Both the position numbers and the translations under genes were made by a program. Under the pieces are notes generated by a model. The model searched no databases and was not told the origin of the DNA. It saw nothing but the letters and a program-made list of their open reading frames with translations. From Climacteris rufus (taxonomy: Eukaryota; Chordata; Aves; Passeriformes; Climacteridae): DNA of 64,000 nucleotides. The stretch is from the NCBI GenBank assembly GCA_013398175.1, contig VZRZ01002084.1, forward strand, positions 108,794 through 172,793. Reading direction: 5' to 3'. This document shows positions 47,878-60,604 of this stretch, piece after piece. Position 1 is the first letter of the stretch, and each line of letters begins with the position of its first letter.

Positions 47878-50566
47878 CTAGCATCTTCAGATGTTTTCAG
47901 TGCTTGTGTAAATGTAGGTGCTACATTTCCGTCGCCTTGGAAATCTTGTCAAAGCCATCATGAATGCAGTTAAATTTTACAGTATTCCAAAGCAGATCTC
48001 TGCCTTAGTGACCTGGATATTCAAGAGTTCTGGTTTTCACTCTATTATGTAAACTATTTTAAGTAGTAGTTTTCTCTCATGTGATTCACTCAGTGCAGAA
48101 GAGAAGAGACTTCCTCTTTCCTGTCCTTTGACCTACCTTTGATTTCTATTTCCAATTATAGCTCATACTTTGTAGTGGGTTTTGATTTATTTATGGCAAT
48201 TATTCTGTGATCTTTCTGTCTTTCTAACATTTACTGTCAGGATGACATCTTTCATGGTGTTGGGAACCTGCAGCCTCAGATCCAATGTGAATGGAAGGCA
48301 GGAGAGGGCATGGTGCAGGAAGAGGGAACATCCTTCCCACACTTATGCTGGAGGTGAGCTCAGGATACGGCTGTGTCTCCAGCTCAGTGCTTGCGAGGAG
48401 AGGCTCAGAAGTCACCGACTTTCCCCACAGTCCCATCCAGTGTCAGATACAAACCACTGACCTCCCTGGGGCCAGTGGCTCTTTTGTGCTGGTGCCCACA
48501 CTCTACCAGAAGATGGAGAGAAGATCCATCCTCCTTCTGAAGGGCTGTCAGGAGGCAGGAGGTGTAGGTGGCCTTTTTGGCTTTACAGAATTTCCCTTCC
48601 ATGTAGAGGAAAGTCACTCTGTTATCGTCTACAGGTCACTTTGTCTGCCCTTGCCGAAGGGGGTTGTGCCTGGCCAACCAATGGTGTAGATCCCACATGC
48701 TGGTCCCTTTTTCTCAGGATAAGTTTGGTTCTGGATGCATGAAGGCCTGCTGGGCCCAAAAGAGGGCTTAATAAAATCAGAAGGGGGGTCCCTAAAGCTG
48801 AGGAGATCCTGATGTCATCCACACTCCAGCCCAGTGGTTAGGACATTAACCTTGGAGTGTGAACAGAGGAAACAAGCCAAGAGACCATCTGAGTCATGAT
48901 CCCTGATCACTGTTTCAATGAATATATAGGGAGTGCTAGAAAGGTCAGTAAGAAGTATCCCTTCAGGTATCCCACAGCCCACTGGTTAGAGCCAGCTGTT
49001 TGTAGAGGGGTATAGTAATCTCCAGTATCTGATAAAAACATAAGCTCCCACAAAACAGGTGGTGCTTCTAACCCTGAGGATGTATTATGATGAGACCTCC
49101 CCTCTCTTGTTCTGTTTTGCCTATTTCTCTTTGGAAATATAACCAAGCAGTCAATATATTTTATTTTGGAATTGATATTTTTTCCCATTTCTTAGTCTAC
49201 AATGATTTGAACGGATTAAATTCTCATTAGTGATTTCATAGGTACTCTGAGAAGCAAGTGAAAATGGCATGTTTTACCATTAATCTTTTTAAAATTTGAG
49301 GAGCCTCACAAAGATCTAGGCACGATGATACCAGGGCCCCCCAGGGATTGGGGACCCTGTGGAGTCTGGGAGCACCAGTGACTTCCCATGTCAGGGCAGA
49401 AAGTGACAGGCAGGGCTCAGCTGAGCCCCCAGCCAGGAGCTGGGCTGCTGGGACACCCAGGGGCAGCCCAGCCCCTGACATTGGGCCCCTCCCTGAGGAA
49501 AGGGATGGGCCAAGGCTGGGACAGACTGTTAGTCCGTGGATGGAATGACCATCAGGACAGGCCTGGTGGTGGGGACCAGGGCGAGGTACTGCCCCAGGAT
49601 GGCCACATGAATGCTCCCAGCATCCTGACTGCCTATGGAGTCATTATGTGTTGGGCTGGCGATAGGTGACTGGTAACAAGTTATAGATACAGAAGGAGTG
49701 GTTTTTCCCCATTTCAGGTTAAAACCAGATATGGATCAGAGCCGTGCACGTCCTGTATTGCATTATGTCCTGAGCAAACCTAGGGCTGGCTGTGGGCCAG
49801 GAAGTAATTTTCCAGCCATTTTTCCAGCTGCACACTGGAGTGCCTTGAATACAGCCTTTATACTCCTCTAACATCAGGCCCTGAAACAAAGACTATGTGT
49901 GCTCTACAAAGACATTTTGTTATAACTAGGTGGATTGTATTTACAATTGGGATTACAGTACATGGACTCAAGATACCAAAATAGAAATGAGAAAACCTCT
50001 TTCTGATGATATTGAATAAAATATCCCCCCTAGGAATTGTTGTATACTTACATAGTCATCATGTGGCTTACTGGGAAAGCTGAGGGTTTAGTCTTGTAAG
50101 GGTACTGGCACATCTGCAGTCATACTCATGAGTCTGTTTCAATATAGTACGAAAAAATGTTATCCATGTTTAGAGCCACATCACTTTTACAGCTGCCATA
50201 GAAATTGCTAGCATCTCAACACTTACTTTCATTTCACAATAACAAAATACAGAGATTTCAAAACTTTCCTAGGAATGGAAATTATAAAAATCTTAGGAAA
50301 AAATATTTAAAAAATCTGGAGTTCATTGAAATGTTTTCTTTTGCTTATTCAAAGCATGACAATGGTTTGTGTTTATTCATTTCAACACTGAGCTGCAGAT
50401 CATGACTGTGTATCATCTTGAGGGAGCTGTAGTACCAAATCCCATTCATTCCCACATTGTGAACAGGATCCTTGGCTTGAGTCCATCTTCTGCAATGCCT
50501 TCTGAATCCCAGGGCTTCCAAGATAAATCCTACAGTTTTGTTCAGAAAGGAACCATGTGCATTACC
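47878..50566. other. unannotated sequence with GC-richer patches
   Basis: No gene was recognised. Frame-rich GC patches at 48240-48830 and 49320-49640 have overlapping frames on both strands (up to 132 codons) with no domain. Either could be a worn, unrecognised repeat. Confidence 0.5.
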
Positions 50567-50595
50567 AAAAAAAAAATAAAAAAAAAATAAAAAAA
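50567..50595 (+). repeat. A-rich tract
   Basis: Three A runs of 7 to 10 bases separated by single T residues. This resembles a worn poly-A tail, although no retroposon body was recognised to its left. Confidence 0.85.
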
Positions 50596-51518
50596 GCAAA
50601 CCAACAAAAGCACAAGAGGAAGGAAGTCCACAGCTGTGGAAGTCCTGAAGCAGTCCTAACCCATTAGGAAAAGGTCACTATGCATGTGCTTATTCATGTC
50701 AGCTCAAAAAAACAACCCCCCAAACCAAACAAATCTTTGGAGAAATTCAGACTGCAAATACTTTCTGGTTGTATCCAACCACTCAAAATATCACACTTTG
50801 ATTTTTATGGACTTGAGAAAAAATAATTCTGCAACATACGGCTCCTTACAAAACATTCAATACAAAAAGTCAGATGACAGAAGAGATTTACAGCCACTGC
50901 ATCTGTCCAGGATTTCTGACAGGAAAGTGGGTGAAATGCTTTTAAATGCAGGAGAGGGGACTTTAGCTCTGAGCAAGCACCCTCCTCTGATTCTGCCTCT
51001 CCCTGTACTGCCTTTGGTGCTCCTAATTTGTTGCTCCTCAGTTGGAGGAAGCTGCCTGTCATGGTGGAAGGGTGCCTGGCCAAATTACTCTAATTCCTAT
51101 ATAGAAACGTATATTTAAATAACTTGACTGATTTTAAATGAAGCAGGTGAGAAAATCTTGAATGGTGCTGGAGCTGGCAGATGGGATGGCTGATGGACTG
51201 GCTGATGGATTGCATGGAGAGGTAGTGGTGAGCAGCTAACAGCAGGGTTTGAAACTTCTTTCACTGGCACAAGTGCAGCTGGGAGGAAACCACTTGTAGT
51301 CACATTTCACTGAAGCACAAGGTGTGTTTGTGCTGACTTGATCCACGGTTTTAAAAGATCTGCTTTTCTGTCTTACGTTACCCCTAGGTAAAATAGGATT
51401 GTTTGAATAAAGTATGTACTTGCACTGCAGAAAAGACAAGGTGCTCTTCTGTAGGCATGTTGTAGGGTTTTTTTTTTTTGGAGGGTTGGGTGGTTTTTTG
51501 TATCTTTGTTGCTTTTTT
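50596..51518. other. unannotated sequence
   Basis: No gene was recognised. A short GCTGATGGA-type repeat lies at about 51187-51211, and a T run at 51469-51479. Confidence 0.5.
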
Positions 51519-51558
51519 TGTGTGTGTGTGTTTGTGTGTGTGTGTTTGTGTGTGTGTT
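51519..51558 (+). repeat. (TG)n microsatellite with TTTG interruptions
   Basis: About 40 bases of TG dinucleotides broken by TTTG. It produces the artificial Val-Cys-rich start of a 169-codon open frame. Confidence 0.95.
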
Positions 51559-51778
51559 TTGGCTTTTTTTTTAATACTGGGCTATAGTCAACAAATGTGG
51601 AGTCAGGAGAGAAATTTTGGGTATCTTAAGCTACATCATCTGAATGGGGTCTCACACACAAAGGTGAAAAACTCCACTCCTCAAACCAGAACATTCTGCA
51701 TCCAAATCAGTCTGCAGACACTGACTACGTTTTATGAATATATTTTATTAAATACATGCATATTAATTATTTTTTCAG

Positions 51779-51855
51779 AATCAGACTCTTGCATACTGGA
51801 GCAGCCTGCCATTTATATCAATGAATGTTATTTTCTTGCTGAGAGTGAGCTTTTG
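51779..51855 (+). other. exon-like segment with strong splice signals
   Basis: A 77-base segment between a T-rich acceptor (TATTAATTATTTTTTCAG, ending at 51778) and a near-perfect donor (TTTTG|GTAAGTAC, GT at 51856-51857). Two of three frames are open across it. One gives residues including ESDSCILEQPAIYINECYF, which matches no family I know. The length is not a multiple of three, so as a cassette exon it would shift the frame. It could also be a non-coding RNA exon or a chance pseudo-exon. Confidence 0.3.
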
Positions 51856-54656
51856 GTAAGTACAGCTATTCAGGTGATCACTTGCAATTTGGAGGACTGC
51901 ATAATTCTAATATTTATAAGTATGCTACTGTCTGATAAAAATGTTCCTTATATGGACAAGACATTTACAAGGAATGTATGCATTTAATAACTACAGTACT
52001 CTGACAAATACCAGTTGCATTTGAGTATGAGTTTTCAGACCCACAGTGCTGTCCAGAACCTTGCCAGGTATTCACTGTAATTAGCAGTTGGTAGGGAAGA
52101 AGAAGCAGAAGATTATTTCATGTCTCAATCTGACTTTAAAAAGCCCAGATATTCAACATCAGATGATCTAGACTAGATTTGTGGTTTATCAGCTGAGGAT
52201 AAGGTGATTTGATGCCATCAAATTCTGGGCATTTTAGTATTCTGTGTGAGCAAGAAACATTGGAACATATAGTAGTCAGTGCTCTGAAATAATAGAAATG
52301 AAAAAGATGATAAGTACTGTAGCTTAAAAGAATTTCAGTCCTAACCAGATCTCTGTTTTGTCACCTGATTTCTTCAGTGCAGCCTTCCATGTTATATGAA
52401 GGCATTTTTTCTGCTTCCCCATATAACCCTATAAATGTGCTGCATCTTATTGACTATTTTGCCTCATTCTGAGATATCTTTATACTCACAACGCAAAACC
52501 ACCAGTAAGACTGGGACAGCTCCCAACCCTGGGGACTAATTACTCCAGAAATCCATGGATTTTTATATTTTGTGTAGGTGTCTTTTCCTCTGCCTGCAAT
52601 TATTTGGGCTGCTGCTTCATTCCAGCCCTATGAAAGATAGCATATATCTTTATGTGTCTTATGCAGCAATTGGCCATATTTTTAATTTGTGGGTTTTCCT
52701 TTATTTTTTTTCTTCAAATATAAACTGAGTGCAGTAAACTGGATAGCTGGAAATGTTGTTAGCCTTTTAGGCAGCTGCGTGTTTCTGTCATTAAAGCAAT
52801 GACTTGGGACTGAGGCAGTGGCAGCATTCTTGCTTACTGGGGAAAATCTGTTGCCTGGCCTCTCCCTGCACTTCATGCTGTAGCCTCCTCTACTCCTTCT
52901 TTTGTCTATGTTGGGTATAAATTCTTTGAGGTAGGGGCTGCCTTTGACTAAATATTTGGACAAGATATAGCATGATACAATCTAGAGTTTTTTGGAACCT
53001 TTAGGAACATAATCATGTGAACAACAGTGTTTTATATGCATCAGGATTTTATCATTTAGCAATTTGCTGGCATGCCCCAAGTGCAGGCCTGAAATGCAAT
53101 TTTCCTTATGCTGTATGCACGCTGCAGAGTCACTGTGACAAATCATTCAGGAGCTGGAGCTTCTCCCCTCCACAGAAGAAATATTGAGCTAAAATGAAGG
53201 CCAGTAAATGCTTAATTGCTGATACTAAACCGTCTTTCATACATATACTGTGAACATGAAACATATTGGATGGAGCTGCTGTCTGGCGCATTTTCATAAT
53301 ATGTGAAACTGGTAAGGCAGAAACAGATGGAAGAATTGCAGTGGGAGAATTGCCCTATTCCCTAATTAACTTCATAACAATGCAGAAGAATAGCAATATT
53401 CAGGTTTTGTGGAACACCATCGGGTCAATATTCTCCCAGAGAGAAGATGGATAGCTAGGACATGAAAATTACTAACCAGAATATACATATATATATATTC
53501 CTATATTAAGCATTCATATTTATCAGGAGAAGCTTATAGAGCAGCTGTCATTATGGTTCTTTTCTCCATCAGATATTCTGCTCTATTGCATTGTATTATT
53601 TGATTTTGCATATCAGCACAATGCCAGGCATAGAGTTGGAGGAAATTACTCTTTTTTTTCGAGGATTTTCTGAAAAATATGGTTTTGTGAAAAAAGAAAG
53701 TCATTAATTGAAGGTGAATAGGATCATTACTTTTGGTTATTAAAAATGGATCTAAGTCAATGAAATGTCTGAACGTCCCTTTGAACCAACTCATTCTTCA
53801 CCTGGGAGAGCTGGATTCAAATCCTTTTTGTGCCTTTAAAAGCACACCTCTGCACAATTCAGTTGTGCAAACGTGTGTACAGACTTTTGCTCTCCTGTGG
53901 TTACAGATCTGCTTTGTGTACTTGGTTAGAGGTGCAGCTGCTCAGGAAGTTGACTCCTGACTCCTTGCACAGTCCTTGAGCTGGAGCAGAGCTGGGGGCA
54001 GATGCAGCCTGGGGCTGGGATTTCCTACATCACCCCAACACTCCCAGCAGCAGCCTGAGGAGCTATTCTCACCTGCTCCTGCCTGAAAAGGCTAAGCATG
54101 ACCAAAGCTAAAAAGACTGCAATAGAAGAGGAGCAATCTAACACACATCCTCTGTTTTGGTGGTTAAAATCCTTTTTCTGGGAGGTAAAGGATGGCAGTT
54201 CAAACTGCCACAGGCAGAGAATAAGATGCACCTGGATCTCTTAAGTCCTGGGCCGAGAGTATAAAAATAATTGAATTACTGAGTGAGATTAGAGCTATTG
54301 TCCAACAGCTTTCTAAACTTAAACCTTCTACTCTTTTGTCTTTTTTTTTCCCAATTCCTTTCAAAAACAGTAAGGGGATATATTTTTAGATTGCATGGAA
54401 AACCTTCAAATGTTCCATCCACCTTCTGTTTCTTGCTTTATTTGGCAAGAAAAAAGAAGCATTTAATTAATTTTGATCCAACCCAAAATGCTTTATGTGC
54501 ATGTTTTCTTCTGGCTCTAGATCTATAAACCCAAATATTTTGTAAGTCCCAACCTTAGCAAATGTGAGAGCATAGGTTTAGTACCATCCTCTTTCTAAAG
54601 GATTTCCGCTGAGCAAGCTGCTGTATAAGACCCACCAAAGTAAGATTCTACTCTTA
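51856..54656. other. unannotated sequence
   Basis: No gene or mobile element was recognised. A (TA)n-like run lies at about 53484-53499. Confidence 0.5.
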
Positions 54657-54719
54657 GTGTGATATATAAGGAGAAAAGTGTGATATCTAAGGAGACAAGT
54701 ATGATATCTAAGGAGAATC
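54657..54719 (+). repeat. three-copy 21-bp minisatellite
   Basis: Units 54657-54677, 54678-54698 and 54699-54719 share the form GTRTGATATMTAAGGAGAMAA with one to a few differences per pair. Confidence 0.9.
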
Positions 54720-57700
54720 TATGATGCATAAATCATGCTTTCTGAAAGTTGGGTGAGCAACACAGTGAGCCCAGGTTCTCCATTTTGGTCCTCCAAAGCC
54801 CAGTGCAGTGGGAAAAATGAGGGGGAAAAGGAAAAGGATTCCATGCAATTACTTTTCTCCTCTAATTTATTTTAGGAGAAAAAAAGATATTCTCTGGACA
54901 GAGGAGGAGGGTGTTTGCTTTCCACATTTCTCTTTCTCTGCTTCCCATCCCCCAGAATAACAAACAAAATCACTTTTGAGCAAAGCCTGACCCTTCTTTT
55001 TGAAATTGGCTTCATGGCATTAGATCAATCCTGCTGTTTAAGTGTTTGATAGCTGTAGTCTGTGGAGCAGTTGCTGATAATCTCTGATGAGCTCTTTGGC
55101 ATCAGATGCTTGGCACTGATGGACCAACCCTACAATGGAAGAGGGCTCAGAATGCAAGTGATGTGCTCATGAAACTCAGAGGAGAGTGCAGGGAGTGACC
55201 AGAGCTATTGCACATCAGCTGAATTCATCTCAACACAAAGCAGGGTGGCCTTTGTTTTGATAACTGGCTGGATCACTTGAGTGGATCAGCTGATACACTG
55301 AGTTTTCCCTGAATTAATCAAAAAAGTGTGAATGTCTGCTTGAGTTAGTGAGACCAGCATGGGGAAAGGGTATATGGCTTAACACAGAGTATGAAAACGG
55401 AATGATTAAAAAATAAGCTTCAAAGAGAGCAACCTGCTTGAACTGGCTTCAACCTGTGCATTCCTTCCCTGTGACTGAGGATGCCAATCACCATGAAATT
55501 GTCCACAGGGAGACTGGAAATGGTAATGACCTGCACTGTGATCCAGTTGTATGTTACAATTGCTATATTGTGCTTGTATTCTGGTTTCAGCACGTTGTTG
55601 TATCCCTCTGCTAAACCAAAATCCTGACATCAAAATCTACAGATATTTACAAGCACTATTAAACATTAAACCCTCTTTTTGCATAATTTTAAAAGTAGAC
55701 TGATCAGAGAGTATTGTACTTTGACACTGCCTCTTGGTTCTCCTCCTTATTTTTCAGTGCTAGATCAAGTCTGCAAAAATCGAAAAGCCCATTTGTTGTT
55801 TTCCCAATATTACTTTCTCAAGGAAGCTACTGAGGAAGAAAAATTTTTGCAATGAGAAATTGAAGAGTGTGCCATATGAACTCTTCACAAGGGCTTGATC
55901 TACTCTAAGAAAGGTTCTAAAATTACGATTATTCCAGCTGCTCTCTTCCCATGCCTGAGACTGTATCACAATTGCATCTTTGAGAGGAAGAAGAATCTTC
56001 ATCAGTGGTCACCCAGCTTCCTCCTGGAGTGAGCTTTCCTACTGGAGCAAGAATGGGCTGAAGGAGCAGCAGAGGCCTGGGGGATCTTCTTCACCTCGTT
56101 GCTGTTGACATATCTGGCCACCTACGGGAGAATTGATTCAACATTTGTTCTTCTGTGAAATTTTCATGGCTATTCTCATGAATACAAATTACTGCATGTT
56201 TTTAAAATCTTGACAGTTCCTTTGCATCAGTAACTTTCTGAATCAATTTTTACTCGTATTAATGATAAGATTCTGGAATAGGAATATTAAAATCTCAGGT
56301 GTCAAGCTTCAGAAGTTAGGAAATGTCATAAGGAAGGCTCTCTGCATCATTAACTAAATGACAATATACTGATTTTTGTGAGTTCTGATGATGCAGTGTT
56401 GTGAAAGCAAATCATAAGACACACTTTAATTATTAAATATAAACTGTTGACATGCTTTAGTTGTAATTGTTTTCTTAGTAATGTATATCTATTGCTGAAT
56501 ATATTTGAAATGTATTTTCAGATATGTTCTTCATATTTTTTGTCCTGTACTTTTGAACAGAAGGCATCTGCCAAGTTCCAAGCATAGAATTTCTGAGTTC
56601 TTGTCAGAGCTTCATTGTTGATTAACTGGAAGACATGCCTGTTTCTCTCTCAGTATGTAGATAAGGACAACAGTTTTTCAAAATTCTCCTTTCAATAGTT
56701 TAAAAGGATCAGATAACATTTGAAGATATAAACTGTGTAGGAGAGAAAAGTGTTTTTATTTGGAAGTCTTTTAAATATGATTGCTCACCAGAGGTAATTA
56801 GAACATGATGCACCCTGAGCTGTACTGAACTGTTTATGAACAGTTTATTTCTATACGAAATAGAGTTCTGATTTTCTTCCAATATTTTATGACTTACAGA
56901 AGGCCTTGTATAATGCAGGAATACTATACTTTAAAGTTATAACAATGTTATGTCTTTATCAACTGTACTTTGATATATTCTAGTCAAATGGTTTTAAACA
57001 GGACTTCTTCATTAAAAAAAATTAAATGAAATTAAGCTGAAGCTGGAATTATTTCCATAATACCTACCAGAAAACAGTTATCTAGAACTGTGTTTCAATT
57101 ACTATTTTCTGCAGGAACATATTGTAAATTACTGAAATTTTTACTGGTATATACTTTGGTGTATTTGAGAGTGAAATATCCATGTGCAAAAAAAGAGATC
57201 AAAACATGATACCTTCTGATTTCTCAATTACTACTTTCTGACAACTTCAGACTTTTTAGTGTACTACAAACTTAGTTACATCACATCACTACATTATTCT
57301 CTGCAGATTTATATTCCTTATGGTCTTCCAAAGGCCAAGAGACAATATTTGGCAATATTTACATTATGTGGTGGTCACATATGTTCAAGGAAGTAGTTCA
57401 GCTACCACATTTAACTTTGTGACAAGAATAAGAATGAGAATGACAGTCATTGTGCAAAACCCCCAGATATAGTATAAAATATATGTGTTCAATAAACAAA
57501 TGAAATACACAGTGTTACATGTGCAGGGATTTGACATGCTAGGATCCCTCACACTGTTTATTTACTGAAGCTGTTGATTCAGTCAGTTTTAAATAATGTT
57601 AAGTAAATCTTTAACTCTTTGGAGGCTTGGCAATGCTAAGTCCTGAAAATTTAGTCTAATGTCAAGCCAGCTGTGGTCAGCTCTCACCAAAATTGTTTTT

Positions 57701-58914
57701 CCCTGAACTACTCATTTAAAATGCCAGCTGGTTAGCAAACAGCATATAAGTAATGCATTATGTATTGACATTGTGTAGCTGATAGGGAGCTTAACATGAT
57801 TTTCAAGGCAAACTTTGGAATCTTCCCAAATTATGTCCTAACACCACTGAAAAAATCAGACTACTGAAATGGAAATAGCTCCACAACATAACATGGTTTT
57901 TACTTGGTTGTGTAAATATTGAGAGAACCTTAAAATTATGTCCAGAGACAAGTTCATTTAGTTTATGACCCATATTATCTTTCTGAGAAAAAAAATCTCA
58001 CCGTTTTTTGCTTTATAACAGGTCTAAAAATGAAATTCTTGTACAGAAGTATTTGCTTGAATGTCTGGCAGGGAAATGTACCTCTTCTGTGATAAAAGAT
58101 GCCGTGAGTGTGCAGAGAGAAGCACGTTAACCCTCAGCCCTCACTCCACACCCTGTGTCTGCTCACAAGCACGGCACGACAGGGTGGATGGACCTGCTGT
58201 GCGCTGCTCCGGGACCACCTGGATGTGCCTTTCAGGAAGACCTGAGCAGCAGACAGAATTTAATTTCTAGTTTGAAGTGTATACCAGACTGCAGTCATGT
58301 CCTTGGAAAGGCCCCCAGACTGGATGTGCTCCCCTGTGTCCTGAGCACACGGAGCCCAGCGCTGAGGCTGCACACTCCTCACACAGGGTGGACACCACCC
58401 TGCTTATCCTCCAGGGACTACAGGTCCAAACCTGGCCACCATTAGGTCCCACAAACTGTGCTAGAGCTATGGTTTTTTAAGTGCATGTCTTTATGTGAAG
58501 TGATTAAAAATGGCAATCTTTTCGCACCTTTCTTCATGTGATGGAGCATTATAGATTTTCTCCAGATTCTGTATTATTTGTATTTTTTAAAACTTTTAAC
58601 TAGCTTACATGAATCTCTCATTGCCTGGAATCGTGGTTGTTTTTTTGCAGAATAATGAAGCTGTTTCACAATCACTGGCAGACATGAGGCCAATAAGATA
58701 ACATTTCCCACATACTTCACATTCCAGCATCTTGGAAGGGAGTTTCAGATATGGTTTCTTAAAAGCAGCTGGTGGTCTGTATTAAAATGTCCCTAAATGT
58801 GGCTCCAAGTCTCAGTCAGTCCATTTCTGAAACACTGAGTAATGCTGATGTGTTGACAGAGTATGGCTACACAAACCCATTAGCAAAAGTCAACACCTAT
58901 CAATAGAAAGCAAT
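54720..58914. other. unannotated sequence
   Basis: No gene or mobile element was recognised. 56150-58050 is strongly AT-rich. A GC-richer, CpG-containing patch lies at 58090-58450, with several overlapping frames on both strands and no domain. Confidence 0.5.
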
Positions 58915-59045
58915 AAATTATTGTATGCAGCTGCAGCAGATAAAAAACACCCAACCCCCCCCCAAAAAAAAACCACCTAAAAAATCCCCAAAAAATCCAA
59001 GAAAAGGAAAATCTAAAGTTTCTAAAGTTTTCTAAAGAAACTGTT
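58915..59045 (+). repeat. A/C-rich low-complexity region
   Basis: Runs of C (up to nine) and A (up to nine) alternate. They are followed by short direct repeats of TCTAAAGTTT near 59011-59036. Confidence 0.85.
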
Positions 59046-60562
59046 AATTTTCCAATAAGAGATTAAGCAGGGCATTTCATTTTACTTACTCTTGCCCAAC
59101 CTAACACAAACTTTCCCAAAGAGCAGGAGTTCATATGCTAATTCACAGTCTTCTCATGATATCATTCATCTATTAATATGGCAGTTTATTTTTTTCAAGC
59201 AAAAAAACCCCTTTTTCTTTTAAAGGAGAAATTGCCTCATCATCCATGAACAAATGAGACTAGTGGTGGGTTTTATTTTTGTGTATTAAGTAGAACTTGT
59301 TGAAGCATAAGGTTTCTCCTATTAGGCATAAGATTCTGCACATGTACTGTCGGTACTGGAAATACAGAGAAAGGGGTTCTATTTCCTCCAGAGTGCACTA
59401 GGGAAGAATACTTGTCATTCCACTTGTGCACAGAAAATGACAGTCTCAAAGCACCCTTTTTCAAGGCAAAGTGCTATTAACCTGGCTTGTGAACTTACTG
59501 TTCTTACTGTTTCTTAAAACTTCCAGATGCTTATGGTTTGTGAGAATCTCACATGTATGCAGATCCACATCCCTTCAAATCTGATACTGCAGGAATAGTG
59601 CAATGCAGAGGTATTGCATGAAGCTTTATCTTGCTTCTCCCTCGTCTCTATAATAAAAGAGTATTTACACTTTGGCGTTTGGTGACAGAAATTAGTCATG
59701 GGAAACCATTCTCCTTCAGGGGAGGTGTTATATTTCAGTATGGTGATCTGGCTTAATAAGGCAGTCAGGCTTTTACAGTGTTTTTTCTTTTCCTGTTTTT
59801 GCTGGTGATGTGTGTTTACTTTAGCGAGAGCAGGGGAGGGGTGCTGGGGGGAGGAAGGCTCATGGTTTTTCAGTGGTCAGTTGTTAAATTCCCGAGGAAA
59901 TTCATTCCATGGTTTGTGCGTTATCCCCTGCAGAGAGGGAGGAGTTCCCCTCTGCTATAAAATTCCTTTCTGCTTAAGCCGTGGTGTTAGCTGCAGCTGG
60001 CAGCTCTCACCCCAGAATTTGAGCTGGGCTGTTGAATTTGCTCATTTTGAGCCACTAAAGTGCCCTGAAACTTTTGCTGTTGCATAGATTGTCTGTGGGA
60101 AGTGGTGTCAAAAGCTGAGGCAAGCTTGATGCAGCCCATCCAGCCTGTGCTGCTGGAGAGAAAGGTCTCCATTAACAGCAGATCTCTTCAACTTCTCTTT
60201 AGCGGATGTCATTTCAACAAGTAGGGGAATTCCAGCTAAACACAAAGACACAGTTTTACCTATCTGTTAAAAAGTAGTCTTAATCTTTTCTCAAGGCTTA
60301 AAACCTCCTGAATTCTTCATAAAGAATTTGTGTAATTAAAAGGGGGCAGGGATCTTGTAGGGCACCTATGTGCAGAAACATCAGGGCTGGGATCTCATGG
60401 AATGAATCAATGCAGTGCCAGTTTGGCTAAAAGCAACCCCAGGGAGAACTGAAGGCCTTGGATGGATGATTGCCTCTAAGCTGCAGACCATGTAACTCCA
60501 AACACTCCAGGGGTGGAATGGGGATACCGTGGAATTCCATGGGAATTAAGAGACCTTACTTT
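59046..60562. other. unannotated sequence
   Basis: No gene or mobile element was recognised. A G-rich run lies at 59833-59854. Confidence 0.5.
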
Positions 60563-60604
60563 CTATGTCATTGTAGAAGGCAATTGACATAGAAGGCAAT
60601 TGAC
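60563..60604. repeat. overlapping hairpin and 16-bp tandem repeat
   Basis: CTATGTCA (60563-60570) pairs with TGACATAG (60585-60592). The stem extends inward by TTG/CAA past a single bulged T, giving an 11-bp stem and a 7-base loop. The right arm is also part of a direct repeat of TAGAAGGCAATTGAC (60574-60588 and 60590-60604). Confidence 0.8.

Noticed and set aside
48240..48830. Patch with AATAAAATCAG considered as a further LTR
   Set aside because: No TG/CA termini, target duplication or promoter order could be found.
51478..51987. 169-codon open frame, the longest in the window
   Set aside because: It begins in a TG microsatellite and T runs, has no recognisable domain, and is probably open by chance. 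Only the 77-bp exon-like part is kept as a finding.
58090..58450. GC-richer, CpG-containing patch considered as a small CpG island or promoter
   Set aside because: CpG density looks modest and there is no TATA, initiator or adjacent exon; overlapping frames have no domain.
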